DNA of 64,000 nt from Chryseobacterium sp. (GCF_008831505.1 NZ_CP044507.1:1860001-1924000), one strand, 5' to 3'; positions 50,369 through 58,612 are shown, counted from the first letter of the stretch. The notes: generated by a model from the letters alone, not told the origin. Program-made: numbers and translations.

Positions 50369-50428
50369 TCCCCTGGCAGGGGTCGAACCTGCGCCCACCA
50401 TTTGCGGCTGGATCCAATCTTCAGGGGA
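50369..50428 (-). other. tRNA-like fold without D-arm (60 nt)
   Basis: On the minus strand a 7-bp acceptor-like stem TCCCCTG (50422-50428) / CAGGGGA (50369-50375) encloses a 10-nt linker, an 18-nt arm with a 6-nt loop GCAAAT and an imperfect stem, and a perfect T-arm GCAGG-TTCGACC-CCTGC. T-arm and acceptor are normal, but only 29 nt lie between them and the 5' strand instead of about 41, so there is no room for a D-arm. It is followed by ACA and, 24 nt on, by a start codon. A relic tRNA or a tRNA-like regulatory element. Confidence 0.55.
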
Positions 50429-50439
50429 TATCCAACAAA

Positions 50440-50664
50440 CTATTTCCTGAGGTGCTTTTTAAACTCTCTTTGAGCGATCCAAAAGATGACAGCCTGTACA
50501 AGTAGCATTACCAGCCCAACTAAGGCAAAGATGACAATGGGAAGCCACAAGGGCATTAATACGTACCACCAGGACCAGTCTATGACCTGAGTCAGTTTAA
50601 GAGTTATAAAAACGATGGCTAAAAGCCCGAGGAAACTGATTCCTCCATACTCACTTTTCTGCAT
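50440..50664 (-). CDS. Small two-helix membrane protein (74 aa)
   Basis: A 74-residue protein with two hydrophobic helices (GLLAIVFITLKLTQVI and VLMPLWLPIVIFALVGLVMLLVQAV) separated by a Trp-rich turn (DWSWWYV) and a basic C-terminus (REFKKHLRK). Holin-like topology, but similar small membrane proteins in phage early regions have unknown roles. Confidence 0.55.
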   Translation of the reverse strand: MQKSEYGGISFLGLLAIVFITLKLTQVIDWSWWYVLMPLWLPIVIFALVGLVMLLVQAVIFWIAQREFKKHLRK

Positions 50665-50680
50665 AAAGTATAATTTTAGG

Positions 50681-50798
50681 TTAATGATTTCTTGAATTTT
50701 TCTGGAATCCGGAACTTATTACCAGGGCACCGAGCAGGCCCATAAAAAGTCCCATGATGAAAGTGGATATACCCACTGCAATTGCTAATTCTTCCATA
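50681..50798 (-). other. Possible small membrane ORF broken by a 1-nt frameshift
   Basis: From ATG at 50796-50798 the frame reads MEELAIAVGISTF, then becomes non-membrane after an AAAA run (50760-50763). One base fewer there would give a hydrophobic continuation MGLFMGLLGALVISSGF with a stop at 50681. Either a sequencing or mutational frameshift in a roughly 37-residue membrane peptide, or chance. Confidence 0.3.
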
Positions 50799-51227
50799 TT
50801 ATTTGTACTGTTTTTGGATAATGTTCTGAAGTGCTGAAATTATTTTAGACAGCTCAGCCCTGGTCATTTCCTTTAGCGGCGTTTTCACAGGGCTTCTGTC
50901 GGATTTAAGCCAACCACCCAAACGGTGTAGATCCACAAACTCCGGTTTTTCTTCCTGCACCCAGCCCAGCTGATGGCATAAGGACAGAACTGTGCGGTGC
51001 TGTGAATTGTTCCGGTCGAACAAGGCCCACGTAGAGTGATTAAGCGGTTTGCCAGTGTTGAAAAAGTGTATCAGCTCATCTGCCTGCAACCGGCTTAAAT
51101 CTTTAATGGAATTAAGTTCCACGCCCATCATTTCAGATAAGGCTTCTAAGCGCTCTTCGCGGTTCCGGAACTTACCGCTGCATATTGTTTGCAACTGCGT
51201 TATTTGGGTGGTGGTAATGGTGCTCAA
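50799..51227 (-). CDS. GemA/gp16-like phage protein
   Basis: A 142-residue protein with the outline of the DUF1018 GemA (Mu gp16) family: QITQLQTICSGKF and REERLEALSEMMGVELNSIKDLSRLQADELI, followed later by LCHQLGW. GemA alters DNA supercoiling and host gene expression in Mu. It follows the DUF3164 gene by 1 nt, an order common in Mu-like phages. Assignment is from pattern only. Confidence 0.5.
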   Translation of the reverse strand: MSTITTTQITQLQTICSGKFRNREERLEALSEMMGVELNSIKDLSRLQADELIHFFNTGKPLNHSTWALFDRNNSQHRTVLSLCHQLGWVQEEKPEFVDLHRLGGWLKSDRSPVKTPLKEMTRAELSKIISALQNIIQKQYK

Positions 51228-51228
51228 T

Positions 51229-51924
51229 TTAATCTTCTTTAGGCAGTAAAAAAGTAAGGTCTACATCTTCCGGTAGGTTTACTGCGGTAATGGAAAGCGG
51301 AAGGCTTTTTTCCACGCCTGTGCTGTCCACTTGCCAGGCTTCAACAAACCATTTTGAAAGTTTGGGGCTGTAGTTGTTCTGGATGATCTCAACACCTCGC
51401 TGCAAATCAGTATCCGGATAATCACGGTCTGCGATTTGCCTAAGCTCCAGTACTTTTTTGCTGTCCAGGTCACCCTTTCCGTTTTTCTGTAGCAGACGGT
51501 TCAGGGCACCGATCAGTTTTTTAGAATTGTCATCTTTGGCCAGCGTGCCCAGGAAGCGGTGAACCATTGCCAGTCCGTAGCCGGCATCATCATTATAACC
51601 GTCGGTTATGCGGTAACCCAGCTTAACAGACTGATTGTTGAAACTGACTGTGTGTGTTTGCTGATTGCTTTTTACGCCCATGGTTTCAATCTTAAGCAGC
51701 AGATAATCGCGGAAATCCCGAAACACCTGCGCTTTCGCTTTGGCCAGATTGTCGGATGCTTCCTGAAGTAATGCAAATGAGGCGGGAACCACTTCTTTTG
51801 CGATGTCCTCCAAAGCCTGCATATCCTTTGCCCGCTGTTCCTTTTCCTGTTTTTCCAGCTCGCGCGCCTGTGCGATAAATTCTTTTTTTTCGGTTGGTGA
51901 AAGGTTGGTAATGTCTATAGTCAT
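51229..51924 (-). CDS. DUF3164 family protein
   Basis: A 231-residue protein. An N-terminal coiled segment (EFIAQARELEKQEKEQRAKDM) precedes VFRDFRDYLLLKIETMGVKSN and the SVKLGYRITDGYNDDAGYGLAMVHRFL region, typical of DUF3164 in Mu-like phages. It is consistently found among early genes downstream of the transposase; its function is not known. It ends next to GemA and follows a small basic ORF. Confidence 0.75.
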   Translation of the reverse strand: MTIDITNLSPTEKKEFIAQARELEKQEKEQRAKDMQALEDIAKEVVPASFALLQEASDNLAKAKAQVFRDFRDYLLLKIETMGVKSNQQTHTVSFNNQSVKLGYRITDGYNDDAGYGLAMVHRFLGTLAKDDNSKKLIGALNRLLQKNGKGDLDSKKVLELRQIADRDYPDTDLQRGVEIIQNNYSPKLSKWFVEAWQVDSTGVEKSLPLSITAVNLPEDVDLTFLLPKED

Positions 51925-51943
51925 TGGTATTAATGCTTATAAA

Positions 51944-52144
51944 TTAAACTGGGTGAACTAAAATGGTGTGAACAATTGTTTTGTTGCCAATCCGCTGAAA
52001 TACTTTCTTGTATTTGTAGTTGCCCACCACAACCATTTGAATTCCTTTTTTGTTGTTGAATTCTCTTTGTGGTTTCTGACGGCGTTGGCGTCTGTTCATT
52101 GTTGGATTAAGGTTTCCATAACCGTAGTTTCCTGAATTGTGCAT
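51944..52144 (-). CDS. Small basic early protein (66 aa)
   Basis: A 66-residue, very basic protein (MNRRQRRQKPQREFNNKKG) with a Gly/Asn-rich start and a hydrophobic end, likely to bind nucleic acid. No family. It lies between DUF3164 and an acidic 83-residue gene. Confidence 0.45.
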   Translation of the reverse strand: MHNSGNYGYGNLNPTMNRRQRRQKPQREFNNKKGIQMVVVGNYKYKKVFQRIGNKTIVHTILVHPV

Positions 52145-52217
52145 TTTTAATAGTGTTTATTTAGGTTTGATCTTGTGTTAAAAACTGAATGGCGGGAAAA
52201 GCCATAGTTTAATGGTC

Positions 52218-52469
52218 TCAATTAGTTTTTTCACTTTGTGCTGTTTCAATTTCCCGCGCTGCTAAAGCTTCCAGTTCCTCTACAAATACTTCTTTCATGC
52301 TGTCAGTGCTTTCAACCTGGTTTATAATCAGCTGTGCGGTTTGCTGATCAGAGCAGTTTCTAAGGCTGATCACTTTCTCTTCAGAAAAGGCCAGGAAGAT
52401 TCCCGGAATGTTTGCTGAGCTCATTTTTTGTAATACCGATTTTACTTCGGCTTTTAATTCTTCTGTCAT
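52218..52469 (-). CDS. Hypothetical early protein (83 aa)
   Basis: An acidic 83-residue helical protein (ELKAEVKSVLQKMSSANIPGIFLAFSEEKVISL). No known domain. A small hairpin (ATGGC/GCCAT, about 52192-52208) lies after its stop. Confidence 0.5.
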   Translation of the reverse strand: MTEELKAEVKSVLQKMSSANIPGIFLAFSEEKVISLRNCSDQQTAQLIINQVESTDSMKEVFVEELEALAAREIETAQSEKTN

Positions 52470-52474
52470 AATTT

Positions 52475-52864
52475 TTAATTTAGGTCGAAATGATATTTAG
52501 GTTTTGTTTTCACTTTGGGTTTAGACTTATTCAGCAGTGAGGCCGGATAATAATTTTCGAGCTCCATGGCAAATTCATACAGGTACTTGTAGTACGTTTG
52601 TTCCGCATCCGGCAGGTGGTTCATCATGTAACCGCCGTACTCAGAAATCATTCTGGTTTCAACCAGGATCTGCCATTGCTTTTTATAGTAAGCGAACAGG
52701 CTTTCATTCGTAATCAGGTTCCGGTCCTGGTGGTAGAACTTCAGGGCCATTGCTTCGCACCAGGTAACGAAAAACTGATGTATCAGGTTGTCGTAACCCC
52801 AGTCATTGTAACCCAGTGCCTTTTTTACCAGCAGGCGGTTCGGGTTTTGGTTAACTTTCTTCAT
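52475..52864 (-). CDS. Hypothetical early protein (129 aa)
   Basis: A 129-residue aromatic-rich soluble protein (NDWGYDNLIHQFFVTWCEAMALKFYHQDR) with a basic Lys/Pro tail (KSKPKVKTKPKYH). Not recognised. It follows the P-loop ATPase gene. Confidence 0.5.
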   Translation of the reverse strand: MKKVNQNPNRLLVKKALGYNDWGYDNLIHQFFVTWCEAMALKFYHQDRNLITNESLFAYYKKQWQILVETRMISEYGGYMMNHLPDAEQTYYKYLYEFAMELENYYPASLLNKSKPKVKTKPKYHFDLN

Positions 52865-52881
52865 TGTTGTGAATTGTTGTG

Positions 52882-53508
52882 TTACTTTATTATTTCAGAT
52901 CCGTGAAGGATCATTGCTTTCTCCTGGTCTATGATGAACTGTCCGCCGGTGGTTCGGCCGCCTACTGTGGCTACCAACCCCTGAACCCTGACTATTCTGT
53001 CTGCCATTCGTTTGATCATCTTTGCAGTAGCGGTGTACGGTTCGCCGCGTTCTTCATGAGCTAAAAAGAAAAACATCTTATCCGGATTTTCTTTTATCAG
53101 TTCCTGAAACCCGCCGTTCTTCAGTTCGTCACTGTAAAAAGTCACGTTATCTATGAAAACCAGTTTCGGTGCATAACGCTTTTTTAGGGCCTCCCGAAGT
53201 TCAGCCAGTGGTAAGTACCCGTAGGCTTTAAACTTCTTGTTTTTAGGGTCGAAATTGGCCCGCTGGATCACTTCCTGAAAGGTGAGGCCCAGACCCTCTT
53301 CAGCTGATATGTACAGGACCGCTTCAAGTGTGCTCAGGTACTGAGCGAACAGCATTGCAAACCATGTTTTTCCCTGCTTTTCTTCACCATAGATAATCCA
53401 GACCTTGCCTGTGCGTTCCGGCTCCCCGAATATGGTAAGCCAGATTCCTGTAAGCACCAGCGTTTTCATTTTCCTGTTCAGGATGTTGCTTACTGTGTAG
53501 GTCCTCAT
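52882..53508 (-). CDS. P-loop ATPase of the RecA/DnaB-like type
   Basis: A 208-residue ATPase. Walker A GEEKQGKT is at residues 41-48, Walker B KLVFIDN at about 120, and VQGLVATVGGRTTGGQF near the C-terminus looks like a nucleotide-linked DNA-binding loop. It resembles the helicase or RadA-like ATPase domains next to MuB in Bacteroidota Mu-like phages. It could help replisome loading after transposition. Gap to MuB is 2 nt. Confidence 0.7.
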   Translation of the reverse strand: MRTYTVSNILNRKMKTLVLTGIWLTIFGEPERTGKVWIIYGEEKQGKTWFAMLFAQYLSTLEAVLYISAEEGLGLTFQEVIQRANFDPKNKKFKAYGYLPLAELREALKKRYAPKLVFIDNVTFYSDELKNGGFQELIKENPDKMFFFLAHEERGEPYTATAKMIKRMADRIVRVQGLVATVGGRTTGGQFIIDQEKAMILHGSEIIK

Positions 53509-53510
53509 AC

Positions 53511-54389
53511 TTATGCAGAAATTTTAATGAGCGTTTCCAGGTGCCGCAGCGTAGCTTCTTTTTTAAGGCATTGTTTCACCAAAGTTTCAACCGGTTGGGA
53601 TCCGGTGTGGTTTGCGGTTGCAACCTGCGTAAGCAATTCGTTATAGAATGCCTGTCTGTCCAGTACACCATTAGGTGTAAGCTGTATGAATTCATCAGAA
53701 AAGCGGCTGAAGATCTCAGCAAAGCCTACCTTTTTATTATTGATTCCCTTTTGGATCTTGTTTCTTAATCCATCAGCTCCCATCATTAACCATCCCGCAG
53801 TTCCATCGGCCGCGTTCCACAGTTCTTTCAGTTCCAGAAAGGCAGTGTATTCCAAGTCTCCAACTTCATCCAGGATAAACACCGGGTTTTCGAGCTGATT
53901 GATGTAATACTTCAGGTTTTCCTTTACGTCGATGTATTTGCCTTTGTTATCAATACCTAGTGTTTTAGCAAAATGGCGCACAAACAGCTGCTTACTTTTG
54001 GACTGGGAACAGTCGATATAAAAGGCATTGCGCATGGTTTTCACGATGTTTTTCGCGCTGAAAGTCTTACCGATACCACAGGCATCCACCAGCACCATGG
54101 AGCGCGCAAAAGTCTGGCAGAACTGGATGCTGCTTTCTATTTCTGTATACACTTTTGTGCGCACGACCTTCCAGCTGCTTTTTTTATTGTTTATACCCAG
54201 TTCGCGACCGATCTGAAGCCACTGAGACGGTGAAATAAGACCTTCAATTTCGCCTTTGTTCAGCCTGCTGAAGACCGCACCGTTAATTCCGTAGATCTTA
54301 GCAAACTGTCCGTCCGTTCCGCCAAAGTTGGGGCGGCGTTCCAGTAGTGCTGTTCTTACCTGCTGCTTATATTCAATTGATAATTCCAT
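53511..54389 (-). CDS. MuB-type transposition ATPase (target activator)
   Basis: A 292-residue AAA+ protein that binds target DNA and delivers it to the transposase. The N-terminal domain (residues 1-70, with GGTDGQFAKIYGINGAVFSRLNKGE) is an HTH. Walker A DACGIGKTF is at about 103-110 and Walker B VFILDEVGD at about 170-178. It directly follows the transposase gene, as in Mu. The length is close to MuB (312 aa). Confidence 0.85.
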   Translation of the reverse strand: MELSIEYKQQVRTALLERRPNFGGTDGQFAKIYGINGAVFSRLNKGEIEGLISPSQWLQIGRELGINNKKSSWKVVRTKVYTEIESSIQFCQTFARSMVLVDACGIGKTFSAKNIVKTMRNAFYIDCSQSKSKQLFVRHFAKTLGIDNKGKYIDVKENLKYYINQLENPVFILDEVGDLEYTAFLELKELWNAADGTAGWLMMGADGLRNKIQKGINNKKVGFAEIFSRFSDEFIQLTPNGVLDRQAFYNELLTQVATANHTGSQPVETLVKQCLKKEATLRHLETLIKISA

Positions 54390-54400
54390 TGTTGTGAGTT

Positions 54401-56473
54401 TTAATGATTATTTAAAAATGAGTTTTTCCAACTGGTGGACGGCACCACAGCCATTTTCTCCTGTTCATCTGTATCAATGACTTCCACCGTTTCAGGCTCC
54501 GGTCTGAACCCTTTTAAGTTCATTCCAGGGATAAAAAATCCGTTTTGCGGTACCGGCTTTGGCTGTTGGTAAATGCTAACTTTCATCAGTGCTTTTTCCT
54601 GTTTTCTGATGAAAGCCTCAACCGTTGCTACATAGCTGCTTTGGATCTCACGCGCCTTTTCAGATTCGGGGGTACGCTCTATGACCGCTCTATTATATTT
54701 CGGCATTTCCTGAACTTCACAGATAAACCTCCCTTCGCAGAATGCCAGTGCTTTCAGTACATTCCCGGCATGGTCATCGAGCCAGTAAACGTCGATATCT
54801 CTGCCCTCAATAGCCTTCATAGCTGTAATTAAACTTTCACCGGTGCAGATTTCGCCGTTCTGTGCAATTGCACGAGGTTTGCCCTGAAGTTTGATGTATC
54901 CGGCGTTACATGAAGTCTGTGTGTGATATCCAAGGTGTGGCAGGATCGCTTTCCAATTGGTAGGCTTCAGTTCCGGATGCTGGTTCTGTAAGAAATATTC
55001 CCAACGCGTTACAGACGGATCCTGCGAGTGCGGACTGTTGTTCCAGTCGAACAAATCCTGAATCGCATTTTCAACAATCTGATCATATGGAATCTGAGGA
55101 ACTTTGGCAGCGCCGGACTGATTAGATTCTGATTTGGCGTGCGGTCTGGCCAACCATCCTTCACGCTGTTTTTCCACTTCGTATCGCAGCGAACCGAAAT
55201 AACGTTCAATCCGCTTACCGCGCGCGTTATTGGCTTCAATTCTTACGTTTTGGAACATATATCCTTCCTGAAGGAATGTGTTGGTAAAACTGCTGTTTAA
55301 CGCGCTTTCCGCTTCCAGTCCGTCCGGAAGATTGAAACCCCATTCGGTGTAGTTCCTGACCATCTGGCGGTAGAACTCAGTAATAATTCCGTCTTTGGTC
55401 TTTCCGTGTACGAATACTGTAAAACACTCACTGGCCAGATCAATTCCGTTGTAAAACCAAACCCTGTTTCCGTCCAGATCTTTGAAAGGTGGGTTCCGGT
55501 CATCAATTGATATGAGGGATCCGGCAAATTTTGGCCTTTCGAGCTGATGATATGGTTTGAATTTCTGCATGTACTTCTGGCGGTCCCCGGAACGCTGCTT
55601 GTGCGTTGCCGCCTGATTTTCCCATTTCGTGAGGAAGTTGCGAACCGTGCTTTCCGAAAGCTTTTTAAAATCTTTAGGATTGAAAATTTCGCCTGTATCC
55701 TCATTATAAACCTGTATATAACCGCTTAAAAATGCTTCATAAGATCTGTGAATCTCTGTAACCGTAGGCTTATGGCTGATGTTAGCGAATAGACCGTTCA
55801 GAACGGATTCTGTAACATCATCCACTTTCCGAGGGTTCAGTTTGCGTTTCCCTGCAACGTCTTTGATGATCGACAGGAAATTGTACGGCCACTCCCGTTT
55901 ATTATGATTAAATGACGTTTCAAACTCGTTTAAAGCTTCTTTAAATCGGGTCGGATGCGTGGGCAGATTGTGCGTTGGCAGGTTTTTGCTTTCCAAATAG
56001 CGGCTGAATGAATTGCTTTCATCACAAAGGAAATTGTTCAGACCTTTTAAAGACATTCCTACTTTAATTCTTTCAGCCTGGTGCTTTTGCCTCAGCTGTA
56101 AAACACTGATCAGTACACTTGCATTGGTGATATACCTTTGCTGTTCATCAGGATTAAGGTAAGACCCATCCGGACGGCAGAATGAGGTGTAAAAGTCCAC
56201 AGCCACTGAATCTGTTTTGTAGAAATAAAGCAGGTTATGTTCTACATTCCGGGGGTCACCCAACTGCTGCTGTATGTGGTTAGGAAGTGAATCGAAATCA
56301 ATCAGTAATTTGCGATTTTTCCCACCTCCGCGTTGAAGTGCCTTTATGCCATAATTTCTTTCTCTATTACGGCTGATCTCCATGGAAAGTGTGTTTTGAC
56401 TACTCCAGAATTCCGGAACGAGTTCCGAAACCTCTACAGCGACTTTATTTGTATGTTCCCAAAAATGAGGCAT
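54401..56473 (-). CDS. MuA-type DDE transposase
   Basis: A 690-residue transposase (Mu A 663). N-terminal DNA-binding domains occupy residues 1-300. The catalytic core has the first acid in ISIDDRNPPF (Asp324/325), the second acidic site in DGLEAESALNSSF, where Glu387 or Glu389 stands instead of the usual Asp, and the third, Glu423, in NNARGKRIERYFGSLR, about 35 residues later. A C-terminal part for MuB contact follows. The start lies 21 nt after a tRNA-like fold. Confidence 0.9.
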   Translation of the reverse strand: MPHFWEHTNKVAVEVSELVPEFWSSQNTLSMEISRNRERNYGIKALQRGGGKNRKLLIDFDSLPNHIQQQLGDPRNVEHNLLYFYKTDSVAVDFYTSFCRPDGSYLNPDEQQRYITNASVLISVLQLRQKHQAERIKVGMSLKGLNNFLCDESNSFSRYLESKNLPTHNLPTHPTRFKEALNEFETSFNHNKREWPYNFLSIIKDVAGKRKLNPRKVDDVTESVLNGLFANISHKPTVTEIHRSYEAFLSGYIQVYNEDTGEIFNPKDFKKLSESTVRNFLTKWENQAATHKQRSGDRQKYMQKFKPYHQLERPKFAGSLISIDDRNPPFKDLDGNRVWFYNGIDLASECFTVFVHGKTKDGIITEFYRQMVRNYTEWGFNLPDGLEAESALNSSFTNTFLQEGYMFQNVRIEANNARGKRIERYFGSLRYEVEKQREGWLARPHAKSESNQSGAAKVPQIPYDQIVENAIQDLFDWNNSPHSQDPSVTRWEYFLQNQHPELKPTNWKAILPHLGYHTQTSCNAGYIKLQGKPRAIAQNGEICTGESLITAMKAIEGRDIDVYWLDDHAGNVLKALAFCEGRFICEVQEMPKYNRAVIERTPESEKAREIQSSYVATVEAFIRKQEKALMKVSIYQQPKPVPQNGFFIPGMNLKGFRPEPETVEVIDTDEQEKMAVVPSTSWKNSFLNNH

Positions 56474-56494
56474 ATTAGTTTAAGTTTTTTATTG

Positions 56495-56550
56495 TTCCGG
56501 CTGCGGTTACGAACCGCACCAGTGAGAATACTGGGAGCGTATCGCCGGAA
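56495..56550. other. tRNA-like cloverleaf without D-arm (56 nt) upstream of the transposase gene
   Basis: On the minus strand TTCCGGC (56544-56550) pairs with GCCGGAA (56495-56501), 7 bp. Between are a 9-nt linker, an arm CCAGT-ATTCTC-ACTGG and an arm TGCGG-TTCGTAA-CCGCA directly before the 3' acceptor strand. The T-loop-like TTCG and the layout match the fold at 50369-50428. It could be an operon signal or leader fold, or a DNA site. Confidence 0.55.
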
Positions 56551-56556
56551 AAAAAC

Positions 56557-56859
56557 TAAATTTGAAGTGCTAACAAAAAAATTCAGTTTATGGAAGATGA
56601 TTATGCTTTAGAACATGATTTTGCCGTTACAGAGATTGTTCTGCTTCGCGCTCAGGTAGAGGCTTTAGAATCTGCTGTAATGCTACTTGCAAATCATTCA
56701 CTTTCTGCTCAAGATGAAGCAACTCTGAGAAAGGAATATCTCGAACGTTTCGCAAAGGTTGTAAACGATCTTTCACACCGTATGCGAGTTTATGATGCAC
56801 AAGTTGGTCGTAATAAGATTCGGGAAGCTGTTCGGCTGAAATCTTTGGAGTTCCAGTAG
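56557..56859 (+). other. Possible rightward gene (89 aa) with a -7 box, antisense to an early gene
   Basis: TAAATTTG at 56557-56564 fits the -7 consensus 25 nt before the ATG at 56590. The ORF 56590-56859 encodes an acidic helical peptide (ALEHDFAVTEIVLLRAQVEALESAVMLL). It lies antisense to the 112-residue early gene, and only one of the two may be real. Confidence 0.3.
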
Positions 56860-56965
56860 TCTCAACTTTGTATCCAAGTTTTTTTAGTGTGTGGAAGATT
56901 CTTTCACTTTCGGAGGCTTTAGCACTACCTACCTCCCTGGGATCTTCAATTAATATAATTCTCAT
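56627..56965 (-). CDS. Hypothetical early protein (112 aa)
   Basis: A 112-residue protein from ATG 56963-56965 (MRIILIEDPREVGS), 2 nt after the 42-residue ORF. It starts with a short strand and then helical, charged stretches (SERIFHTLKKLGYKVETTG) and ends in a leucine/glutamine-rich helix. It fills the place between the Ner-like gene and the transposase. Its 5' third has no competing ORF on the other strand; the 3' two thirds overlap a rightward ORF. Confidence 0.55.
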   Translation of the reverse strand: MRIILIEDPREVGSAKASESERIFHTLKKLGYKVETTGTPKISAEQLPESYYDQLVHHKLAYGVKDRLQPLRNVRDIPFSELLHLEQKVNDLQVALQQILKPLPEREAEQSL

Positions 56966-56967
56966 GC

Positions 56968-57096
56968 TTAGGCAGTTTTTTGGGTTACAATTTTGAAGGT
57001 CCCGAAAAAGATCCATTCCTCCTGTATCATCTTTTCGCTGTAGATGAAGGATACTGTGCGTCTGAACCTCAGGACTTTGTTTATAAGCTTTTTCAT
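56968..57096 (-). CDS. Small basic early peptide (42 aa)
   Basis: A 42-codon ORF, ATG at 57094-57096 and TAA at 56968-56970, with 2 nt to the next ATG. Sequence is basic and aromatic (KKLINKVLRFRRTVSFIY). Tight spacing on both sides supports translation. Not recognised. Confidence 0.45.
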   Translation of the reverse strand: MKKLINKVLRFRRTVSFIYSEKMIQEEWIFFGTFKIVTQKTA

Positions 57097-57108
57097 GTTA
57101 ATATTTGT

Positions 57109-57330
57109 TTATTGTTTCTTAAAGTTTTCCACTGCTTTGGTTTTAGCGTCATCCAGCTGCTTGCAGATTTCTTTATACTCCTTGCGGATCTTATCCGGTA
57201 CCACACCATTGCGGTTACCGTTCACGCTTTGCCGTATATAATAGGCGGACAATCCAAATTTTTCAACCAGTGCTGTAATCGCATCTACATTGTGCTGGTT
57301 GTATTCTGCTTTTTTTGTTCCTTTGTTCAT
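57109..57330 (-). CDS. Ner/Cro-like small DNA-binding protein
   Basis: A 73-residue protein from ATG 57328-57330 (MNKGTKKAEYNQHN). The segment NVDAITALVEKFGLSAYYIRQSVNGNRNGVVPDKIRKEYKEI is a probable HTH resembling phage Cro/Ner proteins. It is the first gene of the early operon, facing the repressor across an 84-bp control region, the place of ner in Mu. It probably shuts off early or repressor transcription. Confidence 0.65.
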   Translation of the reverse strand: MNKGTKKAEYNQHNVDAITALVEKFGLSAYYIRQSVNGNRNGVVPDKIRKEYKEICKQLDDAKTKAVENFKKQ

Positions 57331-57355
57331 TGCTCTTTTTGTTTCAATTATTGAG

Positions 57356-57408
57356 CAAATATAGAAGATAATTTTCAACTTCACCAAAAGTAATGGTGAT
57401 AATTTTCA
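57356..57408. promoter_or_regulatory. Early promoter and repressor operators
   Basis: A minus-strand TTG (57385-57387), 21 nt, TATATTTG (57356-57363) drives the early operon. GATAATTTTCA occurs twice at 57367-57377 and 57398-57408, exactly 31 bp (three turns) apart, and TCACC/GGTGA forms an inverted repeat between them. These are the best operator candidates for the repressor. Confidence 0.6.
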
Positions 57409-57414
57409 TCGCTC

Positions 57415-58086
57415 ATGGAGAATATTTTAAATAGAATCAAGCAAGTGGCTGAATATGAGAATGTAACGATTACATTTTTGGAGGCCAAAATCGGAGCCAG
57501 TAAGGGCGTTTTATCCCGTGCTATCAAAAACAACACGGATATACAAGCCAAATGGCTTACTAAAATAGTTGAAAATTATCCCCGTTTAAACTCTTGTTGG
57601 TTGTTAACTGGTAAAGGTGAAATGCTTAATGATCGGAAATCTGAAGCACTACAGGATGCAGCCTCAACAAATTTACATGCATTAGGCACACGCTTTTCTG
57701 AATTCTTGTTACATAAAGGCCTAAGCGAGAAAAAGGCGGGTAACTTATTAGGAGAAACCGACAGCCAGATCAGCAATATCATTAACGGCCATAATTTCGG
57801 ATGCGATAAAATGTATAACATCCTAAATGTCTTTAAAGATCTGGATGCGAATTTTTTGTTTAGGGGATCCAATCCTATGATTATTGGCAATTCTGGTAAT
57901 ATAGATTATCAAAGTAACGCCACGCACACGATTAGTGAAAGCCTGCTGAATGCGCAGCAGGAATTGTTAAAATACAAAGACACAGAAATTAAAAACCTTA
58001 GAAAAGAAATTTCTGAATTAAAAAAAGACTACAAACAGGGCATTCCTTATACAAGAGTTGCTGAAGAAAGAACAAAACTGAAGTAG
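57415..58086 (+). CDS. Phage repressor with two HTH domains
   Basis: A 223-residue protein. The first HTH region spans about residues 5-65 (TFLEAKIGASKGVLSRAIKNN, then PRLNSCWLLTGKGEML, the pattern of Bacteroidota phage repressors). A second HTH lies at about 95-155 (FLLHKGLSEKKAGNLLGETDSQISNIINGHNFG). The C-terminus is a coiled coil (EIKNLRKEISELKKDYKQ). No LexA-type peptidase domain is present, so induction must differ from lambda; Mu c also lacks one. Confidence 0.75.
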   Translation: MENILNRIKQVAEYENVTITFLEAKIGASKGVLSRAIKNNTDIQAKWLTKIVENYPRLNSCWLLTGKGEMLNDRKSEALQDAASTNLHALGTRFSEFLLHKGLSEKKAGNLLGETDSQISNIINGHNFGCDKMYNILNVFKDLDANFLFRGSNPMIIGNSGNIDYQSNATHTISESLLNAQQELLKYKDTEIKNLRKEISELKKDYKQGIPYTRVAEERTKLK

Positions 58087-58271
58087 TACACATGTTTTTT
58101 TGTGACCAACTGACGCATCACCGTGCAAAAGCACTGTTTTACAGTATTTTATATATATTATTACTTTGTAGCAGGATGCAATTAAGACGGTTATTCAGGG
58201 GTTTTTATGCTGTTTTAGTGGGGTTTTTTGCCCTTCAATGCTCATTTCAACCACATATTTTACTGTCAATT

Positions 58272-58307
58272 GATAATCCAAATGATAATCCAAATGATAA
58301 TCCATTA
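58272..58307 (+). repeat. 12-bp tandem repeat near the left prophage end
   Basis: GATAATCCAAAT repeated at 58272-58283 and 58284-58295, third copy (GATAATCCATTA) at 58296-58307. Confidence 0.7.
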
Positions 58308-58612
58308 CTTATTAAAGGATTTTTTGAAAGCAGTGCTGCCCACAGGAAAAGTAATCAAGAGCTGAGACCATTGGAGCATGCAAAAAGCCCTATAACGTAG
58401 GTTATAAGGCTTAAATGGTAATAATTGACCTGTTGAACAGGCTGTATTTGGAAAGTGATTTAAACGAGCTTTAAAAGATGTTTAAAATAGTAGTATAATG
58501 GTAGTAAGCGGTGATAAATTTACATTTCGATTCATCCAATCCAAACCGCTTAAAAGACCGCAAACGCCTTCTATTATTGGCTTTTTTGGCTTTTTTGTTT
58601 ATATTCTATTTA

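Noticed and set aside
50369..50428. Standard phage tRNA gene
   Set aside because: T-arm and acceptor stem are good, but there is no space for a D-arm and the anticodon stem is imperfect, so it is reported only as tRNA-like.
58092..58400. 102-codon ORF after the phage repressor
   Set aside because: It spans tandem 12-bp repeats and the end region, has poor composition and no recognisable pattern; it is more likely non-coding.
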